A DNA stretch of 36,888 bases from an uncultured Bacilli bacterium (GTDB lineage Bacteria > Bacillota_I > Bacilli_A > RF39 > UBA660), in NCBI GenBank assembly GCA_947625215.1, contig CANQNL010000006.1:1-36888 (forward strand), read 5' to 3'. Both the position numbers and the translations under genes were made by a program. Below, piece by piece: positions 1-8,144 of the stretch (the stretch's first letter is position 1; every line of letters begins with the position of its first letter). The notes under the pieces are model-generated. The model had not been told where the DNA came from. It worked only from the letters and a program-made list of their open reading frames with translations, and ran no database searches.

Positions 1-39
1 ATAATATACTTAGAGTAAACTAGGTAAGGAGAAAAATGT
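1..39 (+). promoter_or_regulatory. Leader of first TasA-like gene, -10 cut by window edge
   Basis: The window opens with ATAAT, the tail of a probable TATAAT -10 box, followed by a leader nearly identical to the one at 35330-35369. Both carry AGTAAAC exactly 14 bases after the first T of the -10 and then CTAGGTAAGGAGAAAAATGT before the start codon. AAGGAG is the ribosome binding site. An ATG at 36 lies four bases before the true start at 40, in another frame. The -35 region, and any G-tract like the one at 35320-35329, lies outside the window. Confidence 0.7.
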
Positions 40-1365
40 ATGAGCGAAAGACAAAAAAGAAATATAATAATAGGAACACTTTGCGGAGTACTATTATTAA
101 TGGCTGTAGGGTATGCAGCATTTAATACACTTTTAACTATAAATGGAACAACAAGTATAACTAGTAACTGGGATATAAAGATAACTAATATTACTAGTAA
201 AGGTATAATAGGAAAAGCATCTGATGAAGAATCACAGGTAGTAGATGACCTATCAGCTACCTTTAAAGCAAATTTAGTATCACCAGGAGATTCTATAACC
301 TATGATATAACTGTCGAAAATAAAGGAAATATAAATGCTGAGTTAAGTAGTATAAGTATGAGTGAAAACACTAATGACAGTATAAAAATAGAAACAAGTG
401 GGATAACCGATGGGGATAAACTAAATGCCGGTAGTACGGCAACCTTAAGTGTAAAAATCACATATAGTGATGAAGTAACAAAGCAACCTGATAATTTAAA
501 AGCTGAAGTAACTATAACTTTAAATTATGTAGAAGAAGGAATGAAAAAAGATGCAACAGCTCCAGAAGTATCAGTAACATCAGTAACTTCTGGCTGCAGT
601 GCAACATCAATTAATTATACAATAACCGAAAAAGATTCAACTGTTGATACGGTTAATATATATTACAAAAAAACAAATGATGGTGCGTGGACTTCAGTGG
701 GAACAGGAAGTTGTAAATCAGGTGAATGTAATTATTCATATAATTTAAGTGTATCAGATAATGATTCAAGGGAATGGAAAGTAGAAGCTATAAATTCAGA
801 TGGTCTAATAGGAAGCGGAAGTAAAGAGGCATCTTATTCTTGTTATACTGGTTGTTTTGTAGCCGGAACTCTAGTACCAACACCAAATGGATATAAAAAG
901 ATAGAAGATTTACATTTAGGAGATAAAGTATATTCATATAATTTAAATACACAAAAATTAGAAGAAAAAGAAATATTAAAAGAATATTCACAAGGTACAG
1001 GAAAGTTAGTAACAATAAATTATGAAAAAATAAATAAAATACAATATGCCCCAGCATATAGAAAAAACAATATAGGAAATTATTATAATAGGGCATCAGA
1101 ATCTGAAAATAAAACAGAAATTAAAAGTACATTAATTCATCCATATTATGTCATAAATAAAGGATGGACAAAGGCAAAAGACTTAAAAGTAGGAGATAGA
1201 ATATTAACAATAGATGGAAATGAAGCAGTAATAACAAGGATAGATATTAATGCAGTAGCAGACACCGAAGTATATAATTTCTTAATTGAAGATAATCACG
1301 ATTTCTATGTTGGTATTGATGGATTACTTGTTCATAATAGTATTACTGGTGGCAACGATAAGTAA
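40..1365 (+). CDS. TasA/SipW-type surface protein with C-terminal intein-like Hint domain
   Basis: This 441-residue exported protein has a basic N-terminus and a hydrophobic segment (residues 8-29, ending GYAAFNT) like SipW-dependent signal peptides of TasA/camelysin proteins. A TasA-like beta domain follows (about 45-165), with the phrases LVSPGDSITYDITVENKGN and LNYVEEG. Residues 172-268 form a Cys-containing Ig-like domain. From Cys272 (CFVAGTLV) to His432-Asn433 there is a complete Hint fold: nucleophilic Cys1, a TxxH block (Thr364, His367), and a terminal HN followed by Ser434. Only eight residues follow (SITGGNDK). Known Hint domains splice or self-cleave, so release of the tail, ligation, or attachment of the N-terminal part to a nucleophile are all possible; which occurs is unknown. 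The domain is usually followed by a toxin or extein and here is not. The next gene, a paralogue, lies 39 bases downstream with no terminator between, so they are probably co-transcribed. Confidence 0.85.
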   Translation: MSERQKRNIIIGTLCGVLLLMAVGYAAFNTLLTINGTTSITSNWDIKITNITSKGIIGKASDEESQVVDDLSATFKANLVSPGDSITYDITVENKGNINAELSSISMSENTNDSIKIETSGITDGDKLNAGSTATLSVKITYSDEVTKQPDNLKAEVTITLNYVEEGMKKDATAPEVSVTSVTSGCSATSINYTITEKDSTVDTVNIYYKKTNDGAWTSVGTGSCKSGECNYSYNLSVSDNDSREWKVEAINSDGLIGSGSKEASYSCYTGCFVAGTLVPTPNGYKKIEDLHLGDKVYSYNLNTQKLEEKEILKEYSQGTGKLVTINYEKINKIQYAPAYRKNNIGNYYNRASESENKTEIKSTLIHPYYVINKGWTKAKDLKVGDRILTIDGNEAVITRIDINAVADTEVYNFLIEDNHDFYVGIDGLLVHNSITGGNDK

Positions 1366-1404
1366 TAAAAAATAGTAAAATTAAACTCAGAAAGGAAGTA
1401 TTAT

Positions 1405-2430
1405 ATGAGCGAAAAGAAAAAAAGAAATATAATAATATGTACGTTATGCGGAGTACTATTATTAATGACTGTAGGGTATGCGGCATTTAATACACTTTTA
1501 ACGATTAATGGAACAACAAGTATAACAAGTAACTGGGATATAAAGATAACTGGAATTACTAGTAAAGGTATAGTAGGAAAAGCTTCTGATGAACAGTCCC
1601 AAGTAGTAGATGACTTAAAAGCTACTTTTAAAGCCAATTTGGTAAGCCCAGGAGATTCAATAACTTATGATATAACAGTCGAAAATAAAGGAAATATAAA
1701 TGCCCAGTTAGATAGTATTGATGTTAGTGAAAACACCAATGAAAATATAAAAATAGAAACATCGGGAATAAATGAAGGAGATACTTTAAATCCTAGTAGC
1801 TTAGCCACCTTAAGTGTAAAAGTAACATATAGTGATGATGTAACAACGCAGCCTGATAATCTAGAAACAGAGGTAACTATAACCTTAAATTATGTTCAGG
1901 AAGGGATGAGAACACCATTTCCTGAAACAATTGATTTTGATACTGTATCAACAACTAATTCAATAACCGTAACAGCAACAAAAGTAGGTGGAGCCACTTA
2001 TGAATTTAAAAAAGATGGTGATGCTTATGTAAGTAATGGTAAAAATAATGTGTACACATTTAATGAAATAACCCATAATACTTCTCATAACATTCAGGTT
2101 AAAGTAACAAAGGGAGATCAAATTTTAGAATCCGATATAAAATCGGCAAGAACTAATTTACTTGAAAATACTACAGGGTGTTCATTTGGAAATTTAATTG
2201 GAAAAGCTATATTTCCAGAGGGATGTTCTACTGGCTGGGTTTGCAGTTTATCTTATGATGCCGGTGCTGCTGGTGGGTTATGTAATGCGAGTTGTAGAGG
2301 CGGAGAGTGCTCTTGTTCGGTAAATATACAAGGGGAAGACCATAAAGTTGAAACAACTATATCAGATGGATTTAATAAGGTAACTAATGAATGTCATTCG
2401 AGTAACAGTGACCCAGATCTTACGAGCTAG
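1405..2430 (+). CDS. TasA/SipW-type surface protein with Cys-rich C-terminus
   Basis: This 341-residue paralogue of the gene at 40 shares an almost identical first 167 residues: signal segment, LTINGTTSITSNWDIKIT and the LVSPGDSITYDITVENKGN block. The similarity holds at the DNA level, which suggests recent duplication or gene conversion. After LNYVQEGM it diverges into an Fn3-like stretch (about 172-252) and a Cys-rich Ig-like domain (255-335) whose SCRGGEC phrase matches SCKSGEC in the upstream paralogue, so the two share a second, more diverged domain. There is no Hint domain. The ribosome binding site is AAAGGAAG. The protein is probably extracellular or wall-associated, perhaps fibre-forming as TasA is; that role is inferred from the family. 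A terminator follows directly. Confidence 0.82.
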   Translation: MSEKKKRNIIICTLCGVLLLMTVGYAAFNTLLTINGTTSITSNWDIKITGITSKGIVGKASDEQSQVVDDLKATFKANLVSPGDSITYDITVENKGNINAQLDSIDVSENTNENIKIETSGINEGDTLNPSSLATLSVKVTYSDDVTTQPDNLETEVTITLNYVQEGMRTPFPETIDFDTVSTTNSITVTATKVGGATYEFKKDGDAYVSNGKNNVYTFNEITHNTSHNIQVKVTKGDQILESDIKSARTNLLENTTGCSFGNLIGKAIFPEGCSTGWVCSLSYDAGAAGGLCNASCRGGECSCSVNIQGEDHKVETTISDGFNKVTNECHSSNSDPDLTS

Positions 2431-2439
2431 TGCGTATAG

Positions 2440-2463
2440 AAAGAATCTAAATGGTTCTTTTTT
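2440..2463 (+). terminator. Intrinsic terminator after the tandem TasA-like genes
   Basis: AAAGAATC (2440-2447) pairs with GGTTCTTT (2453-2460) around a five-base loop and runs into a T tract. Confidence 0.75.
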
Positions 2464-2514
2464 ACTTTTTATTTAAGATTAGTTCTTTTATTCATTATTT
2501 TATTTTTAATTATC

Positions 2515-2543
2515 TTGTTTTAGGTTAAAACTTATTGTATAAT
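2515..2543 (+). promoter_or_regulatory. Promoter of prepilin-like propeller gene
   Basis: TTGTTT (2515-2520), a 17-base spacer and TATAAT (2538-2543) lie 23 bases before the start codon. Confidence 0.65.
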
Positions 2544-2566
2544 AATATATGATAGGAGGGGCCAAT

Positions 2567-3406
2567 ATGAAGAAAAATGGATTTTTAAGTTCTGCTTTAT
2601 TATATGGTATGTTAGCCCTATTTTTAATTGTTATAACAAGTACCTTAGCTGTACTTGGTACTCGTAAATTAGCAATGGATAAATTAAAAGAAAAAGCTCT
2701 TAATGGTAGTGAAGTAATTAGTAATATTATTGATGCTAATGGAGTGATTACAGATTTATCTCTCGCAACTTCTTCATCAGGCGAAATAGCTTATATGTAT
2801 TCTTTTGGTAATCAAATATACATTAGTAAGGGAAATAAAATGATATCAGCTCCAAGTTCAATAAAATCTGCAGATATCGATTTTCGACCTACAGGCGAAA
2901 TAGCTGTAATGTATGCTTATGAAGATCAAATAAGATTTGATAGTGAAGTTATTACCCCTAATGATGTTGTTAAATCTTTATCAATGGACATTGATAGTTC
3001 TGGAACAGAAAATTATATGTATGCATCTGGAAGTAAAATATATATGCATACTTATGGTGCTTCTGGCGCTAGTGTAAATGCTGTTGGAACAGTTGGTAAT
3101 TTATCTATGGCAATATCTTCTTCAAACAATGTCCAATATTTCTATTCATATGGTAATAACTTACATATAAGTGATGGAACCGTTATTAATGCTGCTGGTG
3201 ATATTACAGATTTAGATGTCGCAATGGGTGGTGGCAATACTATTTATTATATTTATTCCTGTGGTAACACAGTATATATGAGTAATGGAACCGTAATGAC
3301 TGCTCCAAGTGAAGTTGGCTCAGTAGCAATAACTGCTGATGCTGTTGGTAATTTAACTTATATGTATTCAGTTGGCGATAAAATATATACTAATATGAGT
3401 TCATAA
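2567..3406 (+). CDS. Prepilin-like membrane-anchored protein with six propeller-type repeats
   Basis: The start is the ATG at 2567, behind GGAGGGG; an in-frame ATG at 2549 lies inside the promoter/SD region. The 279-residue protein begins MKKNGFLSSALLYGMLALFL, a K-N-G-F junction and hydrophobic helix reminiscent of class III (prepilin) signals but without the Glu5 of classical pilins. A short linker (LGTRKLAMDKLKEKAL) leads to six imperfect repeats of about 37-42 residues from about residue 50 to the end. Each contains a core like YMYSxGxxIYxSxG and often ends in APS. The spacing suggests a small beta-propeller or solenoid displayed outside the cell. I do not recognise a named family and assign no function. 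There is no terminator before the T-box promoter immediately downstream. Confidence 0.75.
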   Translation: MKKNGFLSSALLYGMLALFLIVITSTLAVLGTRKLAMDKLKEKALNGSEVISNIIDANGVITDLSLATSSSGEIAYMYSFGNQIYISKGNKMISAPSSIKSADIDFRPTGEIAVMYAYEDQIRFDSEVITPNDVVKSLSMDIDSSGTENYMYASGSKIYMHTYGASGASVNAVGTVGNLSMAISSSNNVQYFYSYGNNLHISDGTVINAAGDITDLDVAMGGGNTIYYIYSCGNTVYMSNGTVMTAPSEVGSVAITADAVGNLTYMYSVGDKIYTNMSS

Positions 3407-3411
3407 ATTTC

Positions 3412-3439
3412 TTGACAACAAATTAAAATATAGTATAAT
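3412..3439 (+). promoter_or_regulatory. Promoter of the valine T-box leader
   Basis: A perfect TTGACA (3412-3417), a 16-base spacer and a perfect TATAAT (3434-3439) begin six bases after the preceding stop codon. Confidence 0.85.
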
Positions 3440-3445
3440 TAATTT

Positions 3446-3676
3446 TAATGGCAATGAACAAGAGGAGTAAAATAACTAGTAATTATTAGAGAAGGAAAAT
3501 CATCGGCTGAAAGTTTTCCTTAATGAAGATTATTTGAAGGTAGCTTGGAAGCTAAATATTTGAAACAAGAGTAAAATATTTCGTATCACTGGCGTTAACA
3601 GTTTTAAGGTAAGTTCAACTTACAAATTAAGGTGGTACCACGTTTAAAACGTCCTTATATTATAAGGATGTTTTTT
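3446..3676 (+). promoter_or_regulatory. T-box riboswitch, valine-specific (GUA specifier)
   Basis: This is a classical T-box leader. The base of Stem I is CAAG (before AGGAGTA) paired with CTTG near 3545. The S-turn strand AGTA faces GAAG, followed by GTA at 3540-3542 in the specifier position. The AAATAA/TTATTT helix, an AGAGA motif and GGCTGAAAG lie above. The conserved antiterminator sequence GGTGGTACCACG is at 3631-3642. The terminator ACGTCCTTAT (3649-3658) pairs with ATAAGGATGT (3662-3671) and runs into T6. The GUA codon fits valS, which lies downstream but is now separated by a TnpB element. T-boxes bind uncharged tRNA at the specifier and the antiterminator bulge, allowing read-through when the amino acid is scarce. 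Confidence 0.93.
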
Positions 3677-3721
3677 ATATATAAGGAAAGTGCGTTTTTT
3701 AAAGAAAATAATAAAAATCTG

Positions 3722-3751
3722 TTGCCTAAATACCCAAACATATGCTACACT
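3722..3751 (+). promoter_or_regulatory. Candidate tnpB promoter
   Basis: TTGCCT (3722-3727), an 18-base spacer and TACACT (3746-3751) with an extended TG lie upstream of a G-rich ribosome binding site, AAGGTGGGGGG. Expression of tnpB may therefore not depend wholly on T-box read-through. Confidence 0.4.
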
Positions 3752-3777
3752 TGAATTAACAAGGTGGGGGGATAATT

Positions 3778-4923
3778 ATGTATAAAGCTTATGTATTTAG
3801 GATGTATCCTAATGATAAACAAAAACAAAAAATTAATCAAAGTATTGGTAATTCAAGATTTGTATATAATCATTTTTTAAATCAAAAAATAGAAGATTAT
3901 AAAAATACTAAGCAAACAAAAACGTGTTTTGAACAAATAAAAGAATTACCACTTCTTTATAAAGAATATCCATTTCTTAAAGAGGGCGATAGCTGTTCTT
4001 TAAGAAATAGTTTATTTAATTTAGATGATTCATATAAAAGATTTTTTAATAAGCAAAATAGATATCCTAGATTTAAAAAGAAGGGTATAAATGATAGTTA
4101 TAAAACTAATAACATCAAAAGTAGTTATAAAGGTAATAATTATGAATCAATAAAGTTAGATTTAGTAAATAAAGTAATAACTTTACCAAAATTAAAAGAA
4201 ATAAAAATCAGAGGTTATCGAAATTTAAAAAAAATAATTGGTAATATAAAATCAGCAACCATAAAAAAGGAAGCAGGGAAATATTATGTAAGCGTTTTAA
4301 TCGAAGAAGAATGTATAAAACCAGTATTTATACCAAACTTTATAGTAGGGATCGATTTAGGAATAAAAGACACCATTATAACTTCATATAATGAGAAAAT
4401 TGAAAACAAATTTAAAAAAGAAAATATCAAAAAAAGAATAAAAGGACTTTCAAGAGCATTAGCTAGAGCTAAAGCAGGAAGTAAAAATAGATATAAAATA
4501 AAGATAAAACTCAAAAGATGTTATCAAAAATTAAGAAATATGAGAAAATATTTAATCCACGATATAACAAATAAATTAACAAATGAAAATGACATTATAA
4601 TCACAGAAGATTTAGACATCAAAAAAATGTATAAAAACCATCAAATAGCCAAATTGTTAACAGATATTCCCATAGGGAATTTACTTAAAACACTAGAATA
4701 TAAATGTGAGCTAAAAAACAAAAAATTAATCAAAATAGATAGATACTATCCAAGTAGTCAGATATGTAGTAGATGTAATTATCAAAATAAGGAGATAAAA
4801 GATTTAAGTATAAGAAAGTGGGAATGTCCAAAATGTCATACAATACACGATAGAGATTATAATGCCGCTGAGAATATATTATTTGAAGGATTAAAACAAT
4901 ATATGAGAACAATAAACGTTTAA
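3778..4923 (+). CDS. tnpB: TnpB RNA-guided nuclease (IS200/IS605 OrfB family)
   Basis: At 381 residues this is a full-length TnpB. The N-terminal helix-turn-helix/WED-type region begins YKAYVFRMYPNDKQ and includes GNSRFVYNHFL and RYPRFKKKG. The split RuvC domain keeps all three acidic residues: Asp193 in VGIDLG, Glu277 in ITEDL and Asp360 in HDRDYNAAENI. A zinc ribbon lies between the last two (Cys330, Cys333, Cys350, Cys353). The nuclease therefore looks intact. Characterised TnpB proteins use an RNA from the element's right end to cut DNA next to a short target-adjacent motif, favouring retention of the element. It sits in the valS leader, so read-through transcription from the T-box promoter also crosses it. 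Confidence 0.93.
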   Translation: MYKAYVFRMYPNDKQKQKINQSIGNSRFVYNHFLNQKIEDYKNTKQTKTCFEQIKELPLLYKEYPFLKEGDSCSLRNSLFNLDDSYKRFFNKQNRYPRFKKKGINDSYKTNNIKSSYKGNNYESIKLDLVNKVITLPKLKEIKIRGYRNLKKIIGNIKSATIKKEAGKYYVSVLIEEECIKPVFIPNFIVGIDLGIKDTIITSYNEKIENKFKKENIKKRIKGLSRALARAKAGSKNRYKIKIKLKRCYQKLRNMRKYLIHDITNKLTNENDIIITEDLDIKKMYKNHQIAKLLTDIPIGNLLKTLEYKCELKNKKLIKIDRYYPSSQICSRCNYQNKEIKDLSIRKWECPKCHTIHDRDYNAAENILFEGLKQYMRTINV

Positions 4924-5040
4924 TAACCAATAAATTTTTGACTAAAAAATAGAGGTACGGTGGCGACCATCGGAAATTGGTCTATGGAGAGCAGTAGTTT
5001 CGGTGAAGTAGAAATGCCTTACTGTGAAGTAAGGCAAGCC
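4924..5040 (+). ncRNA. Putative omegaRNA (right-end RNA) of the TnpB element
   Basis: The stretch from the tnpB stop codon to about 5040 is more GC-rich and structured than its surroundings. It includes GACCA (4965-4969) pairing with TGGTC, and a perfect seven-base hairpin GCCTTAC/GTAAGGC (5016-5035) near the proposed end. TnpB omegaRNAs characteristically run from the tnpB 3' end to the right end, with the guide copied from the flanking DNA. Here the guide would begin near 5041 in the A/T-rich valS leader. A reading frame without stops crosses this region into valS, but its residues do not resemble any ValS N-terminus. The 5' boundary may lie inside tnpB. Confidence 0.6.
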
Positions 5041-5082
5041 AAAATTTATTTTGGTTTTGTTCTTTTAGAGAGGATGAAAAAT

Positions 5083-7599
5083 ATGCTAGATAAAAAATAT
5101 AACCATATTAAAGTTGAAGAAGGTAAATATGAAAATTGGAAAAAAAGAGGATATTTTGAAAGTGGTGATACATCATTAAAACCATATTCTATTGTTATCC
5201 CACCACCAAATGTTACCGGCAAGTTACATTTAGGTCACGCTTGGGATACAACACTTCAAGATATTTTAATTAGATATAAAAAATTAGAGGGATATGATGC
5301 ATTATGGCTTCCAGGAATGGATCACGCAGGAATTGCCACTCAGTCTAAAGTTGATAAACGCCTTCGCGATGAAGGAATAAATCCGCGCGAGATGGATAGA
5401 GAAGAATGGCTTAAAGCAGCCTGGAGTTGGAAAGAAGAATATGCCAATAGTATTCATCAGCAGTGGGCTAAAATGGGACTTGCCCTAGATTATACCAAAG
5501 AAAGATTTACCTTAGATGAGGGCCTTTCTAATGCTGTAAAACACGTTTTTGTTACTTTATACAATAAAGGGTTAATTTATAGAGGTGAACGTATTATTAA
5601 CTGGGATCCAGTTCAAATGACAGCATTATCAAATGAAGAAGTTATTTATAGTGATGAAAAAGGAGCTTTTTATCATTTAAAATATTTTATTGAAGGAACT
5701 GATGAATATTTAGATGTTGCTACAACAAGACCAGAGACATTATTTGGAGATACTGCAGTGGCTGTAAATCCTGATGATGAAAGATATAAAAAATATATTG
5801 GTAAAAATGCCGTTTTACCAGTTTTAGGAAAACTTATTCCAATTATTGCCGATGAGCACGCCGATATGGAAAAAGGAACTGGTGTTGTTAAAATAACTCC
5901 AGCCCACGATCCTAATGACTTTGAAGTTGGCGAAAGACATAATTTAGAAAAAATTATCATTATGAACAAAGATGCAACAATGAATGAAAAATGCGGAAAA
6001 TATGCCGGATTAAATCGTTACGACTGCCGTGAGCAGCTAATCAAAGATTTAAAAGAAGAGGGCATACTAATCGATATTGAAGAAATTGTTCATTCAGTTG
6101 GACATTCAGAAAGAAGCCATACGGCCATTGAACCATATCTTTCAAGACAATGGTTTGTTAAAATGCGCCCATTAGCCGATAGAGTTTTAGAAGTACAAAA
6201 TATCAAAGAAGAAAAAGTTAATTTCATTCCTGCGCGTTATGAAAAAACAATGAGACATTGGATGGAAATAACTTATGATTGGTGTATTTCAAGACAACTA
6301 TGGTGGGGACATAGAATCCCTGCTTGGTATAAGGGTGACGAAGTATATGTCGGTGTAGAAGCTCCTAAAGAAGATGGCTGGGTTCAAGATGAGGATGTAT
6401 TAGATACTTGGTTTTCATCAGCCCTTTGGCCTTTTAGTACAATGGGATGGCCAGAAAATACACAACTTATGGAGAGATATTATCCAAATAGTGTTTTAGT
6501 AACTGGGTATGATATAATTCCGTTTTGGGTCAATAGAATGGTTTTTCAAGGTTTAGAGTTCACTAATAAAAGACCATTTAAAGACTGTTTAATTCACGGG
6601 TTAATCAGAGATAAAGAAGGTAGGAAATTTAGTAAGTCATTAGGCAACGGAATCGATCCTATGGATGTTATCGATGAATATGGAGCTGACTCTTTAAGAT
6701 TTTATTTATCAACAACCGCATCAGCAGGAACAGATATTAGATTTGATATGGATAAAATTAAATCAACTTGGAATTTTATAAATAAATTATGGAACGCTTC
6801 AAGATATGTTTTAATGAATACTGAAAATTATAACGAAACATTTGAAAATTTAACTATTTATGATAAATGGATTTTAAATAAATTAAATGAAACGATCAAA
6901 GCGGTTAAGAAAAATATGGATAAATATGAATTTAATATTGTCGGTTCTACTTTATATGCCTTTATTTGGAATGATTTTTGTGACTGGTATATTGAGTTAT
7001 CTAAAATAAATATGAATGACACATCAAAAACAATTTTAGTATATGTCCTTAAAGCAATTCTAAAAATGCTTCATCCATTTATGCCGTTTGTAACTGAAGA
7101 GATTTATACAAAACTAACCGATGAAGAATCAATTATGCTTTCTAGATATCCAGAAGTAAATAAAGATTTTAATTTCAATGAAGCTAAAGATATGGAAGAT
7201 TTAATAGAACTTATTAAAAAAATAAGAAAATTTAAATTAGAAAATAATGTTAAAGATATAGCTTTAGAATATGAAAATAAAATTTTAAAAAGTAATAATG
7301 ATATATTAGATAAACTATTAAAATTAACTTCAAAAGATGGTAAAAATGATAAGATGATATTTAATTTCCAAAATGATGAAATTAAATTATATTATGATAA
7401 TAGTTCTAACAAAGAATTAGAACTTGAAAAATTAATGCAGGAAAAAGTAAGGTTAGAAGCCTCAATACCAAGAAGAGAAAAATTATTAGCTAATGAAAAT
7501 TACGTTAATAAAGCGCCAAAAGAAATAGTTAATGCGGAAAGAGAAACACTTGCCAAGGAAAAGAAAGAATTAGAAGATTTATTAAGTAAACTTGGATAA
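5083..7599 (+). CDS. valS: Valyl-tRNA synthetase
   Basis: The class I synthetase that charges tRNA-Val. I chose the ATG at 5083 (838 residues, [21 protein letters not shown]), nine bases behind AGAGAGG. The in-frame extension further upstream reads through the TnpB element's right end and is not ValS-like. The catalytic HIGH-type motif is HLGH (His49-His52) within [15 protein letters not shown], and the KMSKS loop is KFSKS (515-519). The connective editing domain includes [15 protein letters not shown] and [19 protein letters not shown]. The C-terminus has the usual anticodon-binding domain and a coiled-coil arm (about 775-838). The valine T-box at 3446-3676 is its natural leader; the TnpB element now separates them by about 1.4 kb. 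Confidence 0.97.
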   Translation: MLDKKYNHIKVEEGKYENWKKRGYFESGDTSLKPYSIVIPPPNVTGKLHLGHAWDTTLQDILIRYKKLEGYDALWLPGMDHAGIATQSKVDKRLRDEGINPREMDREEWLKAAWSWKEEYANSIHQQWAKMGLALDYTKERFTLDEGLSNAVKHVFVTLYNKGLIYRGERIINWDPVQMTALSNEEVIYSDEKGAFYHLKYFIEGTDEYLDVATTRPETLFGDTAVAVNPDDERYKKYIGKNAVLPVLGKLIPIIADEHADMEKGTGVVKITPAHDPNDFEVGERHNLEKIIIMNKDATMNEKCGKYAGLNRYDCREQLIKDLKEEGILIDIEEIVHSVGHSERSHTAIEPYLSRQWFVKMRPLADRVLEVQNIKEEKVNFIPARYEKTMRHWMEITYDWCISRQLWWGHRIPAWYKGDEVYVGVEAPKEDGWVQDEDVLDTWFSSALWPFSTMGWPENTQLMERYYPNSVLVTGYDIIPFWVNRMVFQGLEFTNKRPFKDCLIHGLIRDKEGRKFSKSLGNGIDPMDVIDEYGADSLRFYLSTTASAGTDIRFDMDKIKSTWNFINKLWNASRYVLMNTENYNETFENLTIYDKWILNKLNETIKAVKKNMDKYEFNIVGSTLYAFIWNDFCDWYIELSKINMNDTSKTILVYVLKAILKMLHPFMPFVTEEIYTKLTDEESIMLSRYPEVNKDFNFNEAKDMEDLIELIKKIRKFKLENNVKDIALEYENKILKSNNDILDKLLKLTSKDGKNDKMIFNFQNDEIKLYYDNSSNKELELEKLMQEKVRLEASIPRREKLLANENYVNKAPKEIVNAERETLAKEKKELEDLLSKLG

Positions 7600-7619
7600 A
7601 ATATGATAAATAAAAATCA

Positions 7620-7652
7620 TTGCATTTTTACATTAAATATGATATATTTAAT
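7620..7652 (+). promoter_or_regulatory. Pilin-like gene promoter with overlapping palindrome
   Basis: TTGCAT (7620-7625), 17 bases and TATATT (7643-7648). A perfect nine-base inverted repeat with a three-base centre (ATTAAATAT at 7632-7640, ATATTTAAT at 7644-7652) covers the spacer and the -10. It could be an operator, though AT richness makes chance palindromes likelier. Confidence 0.5.
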
Positions 7653-7682
7653 ATAGTATCTAGAATAAGGAGAGGATAGTAT

Positions 7683-8111
7683 ATGAAAAAGAATGGTTTT
7701 ACTTTAATTGAATTATTAGCAGTTATCATCATTTTAGCAATTATTGCATTAATTACTACACCAATTATTTTAAATGTTGTTAATAAAGCAAGACTTGATG
7801 CCGCTAAAGATAAAGCTTGGGGAACAATAGATGCCGTTAGAATGGCATTCGCTGAAGCTCAGGCCGATCCTGAATGGGCACCATCATTTCCAATTAGTGT
7901 CAATTTTGAAGGTAATGGCGGTTCAATAGGGGAAGATCATAAAGTTAGAATGAGTGGTCAAAGACCAAAAGCAGGAACCGTTTCTATTAATGAAGATGGA
8001 ACATTAACTTGTACAAATTTGCAATATGATAGTTATTGCTGTACGACAGAAGATGGTAATACTATGGACTGTAAGACAACTAGTACAGGTCAGTGCAAGG
8101 ATGCAAAATAA
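7683..8111 (+). CDS. Type IV pilin-like/pseudopilin protein
   Basis: This 142-residue protein begins MKKNGFTLIELLAVIIILAI, a textbook class III prepilin signal: short basic leader, Gly-Phe cleavage site, Glu at +5 and a hydrophobic helix. The family is cleaved and N-methylated by prepilin peptidase and assembled into pili or competence pseudopili. The C-terminal part ends in a Cys-rich segment (TCTNLQYDSYCCTTEDG) that may form disulfides. The phrase GQRPKAGTVSINEDGT matches GKKPDAGQVILVENGE in the next gene, so the two are paralogues. No pilus ATPase, platform protein or peptidase is in the window. The start follows GGAGAGG, and a terminator follows the stop. Confidence 0.88.
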   Translation: MKKNGFTLIELLAVIIILAIIALITTPIILNVVNKARLDAAKDKAWGTIDAVRMAFAEAQADPEWAPSFPISVNFEGNGGSIGEDHKVRMSGQRPKAGTVSINEDGTLTCTNLQYDSYCCTTEDGNTMDCKTTSTGQCKDAK

Positions 8112-8134
8112 AAGTAGAGAAATCTACTTTTTTC
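8111..8134 (+). terminator. Intrinsic terminator after pilin-like gene
   Basis: AAAGTAGA (8111-8118) pairs perfectly with TCTACTTT (8123-8130) around a four-base loop and runs into T residues. Confidence 0.85.
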
Positions 8135-8144
8135 TTGCCCGCAA

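Larger units (their letters stand above)
3680..5040 (+). mobile_element. Solo TnpB (IS605/IS1341-like) element between T-box and valS
   Basis: The proposed left end is the 19-base string TATAAGGAAAGTGCGTTTT at 3680-3698, directly behind the T-box terminator. The same string recurs at 36823-36841 behind another terminator. The proposed right end is just after the hairpin GCCTTAC/GTAAGGC at 5016-5035, around 5040. The element holds tnpB and a structured 3' region but no TnpA (Y1 transposase), so movement would need TnpA in trans. The exact ends are inferred and may shift by a few bases. Confidence 0.72.

Noticed and set aside
788-1096. Minus-strand frame opposite the Hint domain region
   Set aside because: Leu/Phe/Tyr-rich translation typical of the reverse of AT-rich coding DNA; the plus strand encodes a recognisable Hint domain.
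4960-5082. In-frame extension of valS starting at a GTG (41 extra residues)
   Set aside because: It reads across the TnpB element's structured right end, does not resemble any ValS N-terminus, and a ribosome binding site precedes the later ATG at 5083.
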